From Ramlibacter monticola (GTDB lineage Bacteria; Pseudomonadota; Gammaproteobacteria; Burkholderiales; Burkholderiaceae_C), in contig NZ_JAEQNE010000004.1 of NCBI RefSeq assembly GCF_016722785.1, positions 1 to 64,000 of the forward strand: a stretch of DNA of 64,000 nucleotides. Direction: 5' to 3'. Below the pieces are notes generated by a model. The model was not told where the DNA came from and made no database searches. It was given only the letters and a program-made list of their open reading frames with translations. The translations under genes and the position numbers were made by a program. Shown here one piece after another: positions 60,173 through 64,000 of the stretch (position 1 is its first letter; each line of letters starts with the position of its first letter).

Positions 60173-61197
60173 GCGGCGCCCCGCTGGCCATCGTGTCCAC
60201 CGGGCTGGTGACGGCAGTCGGCCTGAGCGCGCCGGCCTCCTGCGCGGCCATCCGCGCAGGCATCGCCAACCCGAGCGAGACCCGCTTCACCGACTCGGAC
60301 GGCGAATGGATCATGGCGCAGCAGGTCGCGGTGGGAAAGCGCTGGCAGGGACGGATGCGCCTGGCCCGCATGGGCGCGATGGCCGCCGTGGAGGCGCTTG
60401 CCGGTGTGCCGCGGGAGGAGTGGGCCCGCACGCCGATCCTGCTGTGCGTCGCCGAGCCCGATCGGCCCGGCCGGCTGGAGGGCCTGGACGAGAGCCTGCT
60501 GGCCACCCTGGCGGAGATGCTCGGCACGCAGCCCGCGCGCGGTTCGGGCGTCGTCGCGCGCGGGCGCGTCGGAGTGGCGGTGGCGCTCGCCCATGCGCGC
60601 AGCCTGATCCACGAACGGGGCTGCGCGAAGGTCCTGATTCTTGCCGTGGACAGCCTCCTGGGCTGGCGGACCCTGGGCCACTACGAGGCGAACCGCAGGC
60701 TGCTGACGCCGCGCAACTCGGATGGCTTCCTGCCCGGCGAAGGCGCGGGCGCGCTGCTGGTCGCGGCCTCCGCCGAGGGCGCCGCCATGCATTGCACCGG
60801 CATCGGTTTCTCGCTCGAGGATGCGCGCGTGGACAGCGACCAGCCGCTGCGGGCCGAGGGACTGTCGCAGGCGATCCGGGCGGCGCTCGCCGAGGCGGGC
60901 TGCGCCATGCACGACATCGACTACCGCATCGCCGACCTCTCGGGCGAGCAGTACTACTTCAAGGAGGCGACGCTGGCCCTCGCGCGGCTGCTGCGCCGCG
61001 TGAAGCCGGAGTTCGACCTGTGGCATCCGGCCGAGTGCATCGGCGAGGCCGGCGCGGTCGTGGGCGCCGCGGCCGTGGGCGTCGCCTGCGCCGCCGACGC
61101 CAAGGCCTACGCGAAGGGGCCGGCGGTGCTGGTGCACCTGTCCAACGACGACGGCGCGCGGGCCGCGTTCACGCTGGTGGGCGGGGCGGCGCGATGA
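60169..61197 (+). CDS. Ketosynthase/thiolase-fold protein lacking the catalytic cysteine
   Basis: The 342-residue protein starts at GTG 60169 inside the DUF2169 stop. It has the N-terminal KS start LAIVSTGLVTAVGLSAPASC and the later SDGFLPGEGAGALLVAAS (184-201), the equivalent of the FabF DGFVMGEGAG motif. At the place of the active-site cysteine (VVARGRVGVAVALAHARSL, 128-146) no Cys occurs. Without the nucleophile it cannot act as a condensing enzyme. Genes of this kind recur between DUF2169 and DUF4150 genes; their role is unknown. It may be a structural or chaperone partner. The stop overlaps the nuclease ATG. Confidence 0.85.
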   Translation: MSGAPLAIVSTGLVTAVGLSAPASCAAIRAGIANPSETRFTDSDGEWIMAQQVAVGKRWQGRMRLARMGAMAAVEALAGVPREEWARTPILLCVAEPDRPGRLEGLDESLLATLAEMLGTQPARGSGVVARGRVGVAVALAHARSLIHERGCAKVLILAVDSLLGWRTLGHYEANRRLLTPRNSDGFLPGEGAGALLVAASAEGAAMHCTGIGFSLEDARVDSDQPLRAEGLSQAIRAALAEAGCAMHDIDYRIADLSGEQYYFKEATLALARLLRRVKPEFDLWHPAECIGEAGAVVGAAAVGVACAADAKAYAKGPAVLVHLSNDDGARAAFTLVGGAAR

Positions 61198-62096
61198 GCA
61201 ACCAGGTCTACGCCAACACCATGGAGCTGTCCTGCAAGGCGGCGTCCGGCAAGTCGGCGGCCGCCTTCCCGGACGTGTGCTTCACGCCGCCGCAGACGCC
61301 GGCCACGCCGCCGGGCGTGCCGATCCCGTATCCGAACACCGGCATGTCCTCGGACTGCACGGACGGCTCGAGCAGCGTGAAGGTCTCCGGCGAGGAGGTG
61401 ATGCTCAAGAACAAGAGCTACTTCAAGAAGAGCATGGGCGACGAGGCCGGCTGCGCGCCGAAGAAGGGCCTCATCAACAGCAAGATCTCGGGCAAGGTCT
61501 ATTTCAAGGCCTGGTCCATGGACGTGAAGATCGAGGGCGAGAACGTGGTGCGGCACCTCGATCTCACGACGCACAACCACGCCTCGGACATCGGCAACGA
61601 AAGCTGCCCCTGGCCGCAGGTGGAGCGCATGTCGCCCGGCGCCGACGAGAAGAAGAAACCCTGCGAGCCGAAATGCAAGGACAAGAAGCTCAGCAAGGAC
61701 CAGAAGGGCAAGCTGCGCAAGACCAAGGAATACGACGCGGCGAAGGCGCGCGTCAACGACAAGCCCAAGCCCATCACCTGCCCCACCTGCGGCGGCAAGG
61801 TGAACTACGTCTCGCCGGACCACATCGTGCCGGTGGAGGTGGTGGCGGGCATGCCGGGCTTCGCCTGCCTGTCCAAGGAAGACCAGAGCAAGGTGGTGAA
61901 CCACCCGAGCAACTTCGTCGGGTTGTGCCCCTCGTGCAACTCCTCCAAGAGCGACACCATGTGGTGGAAGTGGACCGGCCACAAGAAGAAGGACATGACA
62001 TGGGGCGACCCGCTGCGCCAGAAGGCGCAGAAGATCTCGGGCAACATCATCGTCAACCAGAAGCGCATGATCCGCTCGATGCCGTGCGCGAAATGA
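61194..62096 (+). CDS. PAAR-like (DUF4150) HNH nuclease effector of T6SS
   Basis: The 300-residue protein is a T6SS effector in two parts. Residues 1-135 form a DUF4150 (PAAR-like) domain: NQVYANTMELSCKAASGKSA, FPDVCFTPPQTPATPPGVPI, GCAPKKGLINSKISGKVYFK, VVRHLDLTTHNHASD. After a Lys-rich linker (KKPCEPKCKDKKLSKDQKGK) residues 195-255 form a zinc-bound HNH nuclease: CPTC (196-199), the DHIVP motif with D209/H210, the later Asn240 and the CPSCN pair (C245, C248). This would cut DNA in the target cell. No immunity-bypass signal. It overlaps the ketosynthase-like gene by four bases. Confidence 0.88.
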   Translation: MSNQVYANTMELSCKAASGKSAAAFPDVCFTPPQTPATPPGVPIPYPNTGMSSDCTDGSSSVKVSGEEVMLKNKSYFKKSMGDEAGCAPKKGLINSKISGKVYFKAWSMDVKIEGENVVRHLDLTTHNHASDIGNESCPWPQVERMSPGADEKKKPCEPKCKDKKLSKDQKGKLRKTKEYDAAKARVNDKPKPITCPTCGGKVNYVSPDHIVPVEVVAGMPGFACLSKEDQSKVVNHPSNFVGLCPSCNSSKSDTMWWKWTGHKKKDMTWGDPLRQKAQKISGNIIVNQKRMIRSMPCAK

Positions 62097-62106
62097 AGGG
62101 GCGACC

Positions 62107-62745
62107 ATGGACGACACGTTCAGGGACCTGACGCGGTTCGTTGAATGGGAGGGCGAGGTCGAGTGGCTGCCGGCCGATGCCGCGTCGGCGGCGCGGCTGG
62201 AACTGCCGCCGCACTGGGCCGCGGCGCTGGGGCGCGACACCGTGCGGCGCCGCGTCACGGCCTTGTGGTCGCCGCTGGCGGAACTCCTGCCGCGCACCTC
62301 CAGCGTGTTCGCGGCCAAGGTCAGCGAGCTGGCGCTGCTGCGCACGCTCGAGCACGGCTTCTCGCTGGTGTACCTGTTCGACGTGGGCAGCGACCTGGCT
62401 GCGCGGCGCGGCTTCGCGCCCGTCGAGGCCCTGCCGCCCGAGGCGGCCCGCTTCCCGGTCGACCTGCTGCCCCTGTACCGGCTGCACGATGGCCTGGTGC
62501 ACATGATGAGCTACGACGGCGGCCCCCTGCGCGCGCGCGAGTGGCGCTCGCTGGCGGACCCGTCGTCCGGCGTGGTGAGCCTCGTGAAGATCGCCACGGA
62601 CGGCGGCGATGCCTTCGGCTTCGACATCTCCGAAACTGCGGCCGTCGCCTACGCGATCCGGCCCGACGACGAGGAGGTGGAGCCGGTCGCCGACCCTTGG
62701 GCCTTCCTCGACGACTTGATGGCGAGCCGCATCGAGGACCTGTGA
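62107..62745 (+). CDS. Putative immunity protein for the HNH effector
   Basis: The 212-residue soluble protein directly follows the nuclease (11-base gap), where the immunity gene is expected. The part from LPLYRLHDGLVHMMSYDGGP to AVAYAIRPDDEEVEPVADPW has the look of SMI1/KNR4 (SUKH) proteins, a common immunity fold (FGFDISETAAVA with the DPWAFLDDLMAS end), but the match is weak by eye. It is acidic in its C-terminal half (RPDDEEVEPVADP). It would bind the nuclease in the producing cell. Assignment as immunity protein rests on position. Confidence 0.6.
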   Translation: MDDTFRDLTRFVEWEGEVEWLPADAASAARLELPPHWAAALGRDTVRRRVTALWSPLAELLPRTSSVFAAKVSELALLRTLEHGFSLVYLFDVGSDLAARRGFAPVEALPPEAARFPVDLLPLYRLHDGLVHMMSYDGGPLRAREWRSLADPSSGVVSLVKIATDGGDAFGFDISETAAVAYAIRPDDEEVEPVADPWAFLDDLMASRIEDL

Positions 62746-62758
62746 GGGGCCTGCGGCC

Positions 62759-63214
62759 ATGGATCTCCTGATCAAGCTGTACGGCGGCGCCTTCACGGCC
62801 GACCGCCTTGCCGGGACGCGGGGCGTGCGCAAGCCCCTGGGGCCGGAATTCGACTTGGTGAGCGCCTGGGTCCGCGAGCACTTCGGCCCGGGCTGGTCCA
62901 GCGAAGCCGCCGCCGCGCTCGCGAACCGTCCCGTGACGCTGTTCATCGCCCAGCAGGGCAGCGAGATCCTCGGCTTCTGCTGCTATGACGCCACCGCCCG
63001 CGGTTTCGTGGGCCCGGTCGGGGTCGTGGCCTCGATGCGGGGACTGGGGCTGGGTGCGGAACTCCTGCACGCCTGCCTCCACGACATGCGCACCATGGGC
63101 TATGCCTACGCCATCGCCGGGTACGTCGGCGCGCCCGGGTTCTTCCGCAAGGTCGCGGGAGCGATCGAGATCCCGGACTCCACTCCCGGCATTTATGCAC
63201 ACATGCTCCGCTGA
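62759..63214 (+). CDS. GNAT-family acetyltransferase
   Basis: The 151-residue protein is a GNAT enzyme: the acetyl-CoA loop VVASMRGLGLGAELLHACL contains the R/Q-x-x-G-x-G/A pattern (RGLGLG), preceded by EILGFCCYDATARGFVGPVG, and followed by YAYAIAGYVGAPGFFRKVAG. The acceptor is unknown. Its place between a putative immunity gene and the T6SS kinase is unusual. It could be a second antidote, could acetylate a T6SS component, or may be chance. ATG 62759 is preceded by a GAGG site about 14 bases away. Confidence 0.8.
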   Translation: MDLLIKLYGGAFTADRLAGTRGVRKPLGPEFDLVSAWVREHFGPGWSSEAAAALANRPVTLFIAQQGSEILGFCCYDATARGFVGPVGVVASMRGLGLGAELLHACLHDMRTMGYAYAIAGYVGAPGFFRKVAGAIEIPDSTPGIYAHMLR

Positions 63215-63217
63215 GGG

Positions 63218-63239
63218 GTGACTTTCGTTCATTGCCGCC
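63218..63239 (+). promoter_or_regulatory. Shared T6SS upstream motif, copy 3 (before the kinase gene)
   Basis: GTGACTTTCG then TTCATTGCCGCC begins four bases after the GNAT stop, 78 bases before the kinase start. It is a looser match to copies 1 and 2 (GTGACTTTCG is identical to copy 1). It implies that the kinase gene begins a third transcript. Confidence 0.4.
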
Positions 63240-63296
63240 AAGGGGTGGCGCCCGGACCATGGGTCATGCGGCGCCGACCGCCGCCCTGAGGTTGCG

Positions 63297-64000
63297 ATGT
63301 CCCGACCCGACGCCCTTCGCCCGCCGACGCCCGCCGACGACCCCGACGCCACGCAGGTTGCGAGCGGCGCCAGGCCGCTGGCCGAGATGCCTTCCTCCAC
63401 GGCCGCCAACAGCCGCACCGTCGTGGCGGACAGCGAAGCGCCGACCGCGGCGCGGACCTCCGGCGGCCCCGGCGCCCAGACCCTCCCCGGCGGCGATGCC
63501 GGCGACCCCACCGTGCGCGAAGTCGGCCGCTACCGCATCCTCGAGCGCCTCGGCCGCGGCGGAATGGCCACCGTCTTCAAGGCCCACGACCCCGGCATCG
63601 GCCGCGACGTCGCCCTCAAGTTCCTGCACGCCTCCCTCTCCGAGGAACCGGAGTGCCGCGCGCGCTTCCTGCGCGAAGCCCGCGCCGCGGGAGGCCTCTC
63701 GCACCCGAACATCGTCACCGTGCACGATGTCGGCGAGATCGAGGGCCGGCCCTACATGGCGATGGAATTCCTGCCGGGCGACGTGCTCGCCGACGTCATG
63801 AAGCCGGGCCAGCCGCTGCCGGTGCGCGAGGTCCTCGCCATGGGCATCCAGCTCGCCAACGCGCTCGGCTACGCCCACGCCCACGGCATCGTGCACCGCG
63901 ACATCAAGCCCGGCAACATCATCCGCCTGCAAGGGGGTGACACCATCAAGGTGACCGACTTCGGCATCGCCCACATGGACGCCCCCGGCGCCGGCGAGCA
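63297..64000 (+). CDS. Serine/threonine protein kinase (PpkA-like), cut by the window end
   Basis: The frame opens at ATG 63297 and stays open to the window edge (234 codons). A Pro/Ala-rich N-terminal tail of about 75 residues precedes a Hanks-type kinase: glycine loop LGRGGMATVFKA (85-96), K108 in VALKFLH, HRDIKPGN with D202 and N207, and DFG with D221. In T6SS loci such kinases (PpkA) phosphorylate Fha and trigger assembly. The C-terminal part, partner phosphatase and Fha lie beyond the window. No membrane helix is seen in the visible part. Confidence 0.93.
   Translation, partial: MSRPDALRPPTPADDPDATQVASGARPLAEMPSSTAANSRTVVADSEAPTAARTSGGPGAQTLPGGDAGDPTVREVGRYRILERLGRGGMATVFKAHDPGIGRDVALKFLHASLSEEPECRARFLREARAAGGLSHPNIVTVHDVGEIEGRPYMAMEFLPGDVLADVMKPGQPLPVREVLAMGIQLANALGYAHAHGIVHRDIKPGNIIRLQGGDTIKVTDFGIAHMDAPGAGE

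Overview
The window is very GC-rich and densely coded. Its gene families (monomeric NADP-isocitrate dehydrogenase, an HU protein with a Lys/Ala-rich tail, a NemA-type flavin reductase, inverted repeats built on TTCCCGC/GCGGGAA) point to a betaproteobacterium of the order Burkholderiales, probably a Comamonadaceae relative such as Ramlibacter or Variovorax. The taxonomic placement is inference. No rRNA, tRNA, CRISPR array, transposase or integrase gene was seen.

Region 1 (1-3660) looks like the 3' part of a chromosomal integron cassette array. Four attC-like sites (47-133, 852-965, 1554-1667, 2198-2338) start with an RYYYAAC-like box, end with GTTRRRY (GTTAGAC or GTTATAC) and carry long imperfect inverted repeats. 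Two decayed sites (about 2931-3041 and 3464-3519) mark the end of the array. The cassettes carry an unknown protein, two toxin-antitoxin pairs (one on each strand), an exported protein and a YciI-like protein. No integrase gene lies in the window; any intI/attI would be to the left.

Region 2 (3682-43070) is ordinary chromosome. It includes a GH13 trehalose-synthase-like enzyme, a two-helix K+ channel, isocitrate dehydrogenase, an old yellow enzyme, a glutathione S-transferase, a frameshifted remnant of a substrate-binding protein, a 1097-residue SAM/cyclase/AAA/TPR protein, a patatin-like protein with altered catalytic residues, an L,D-transpeptidase-like protein, an SDR, an M16 peptidase, a radical SAM/SPASM protein, two HU-type proteins, a YihY/BrkB membrane protein, a VanX-type dipeptidase, an M1-like peptidase, a DUF748 (AsmA-like) protein, an MscS channel, a prolyl aminopeptidase and a NarX-like sensor kinase.

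Region 3 (43353-64000) is a type VI secretion locus led by a LuxR-type response regulator and a membrane hybrid kinase. The order is tssA-tssB-tssC-hcp-hcp-tssE-tssF-tssG-tssH(clpV), then vgrG, DUF6484, DUF2169 adaptor, a ketosynthase-fold protein without its cysteine, a PAAR-like (DUF4150) HNH nuclease, a putative immunity protein and a GNAT acetyltransferase, then a Ser/Thr kinase cut by the window edge. In the proposed model TssB/C form the sheath, Hcp the tube, VgrG plus the PAAR-like protein the loaded tip, ClpV recycles the sheath, and DUF2169 with the ketosynthase-like protein load the nuclease. A shared sequence beginning TGACTTTCG lies upstream of tssA, vgrG and the kinase gene and may be a common control site. 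The tssJ, tssK, tssL and tssM genes are not in the window.
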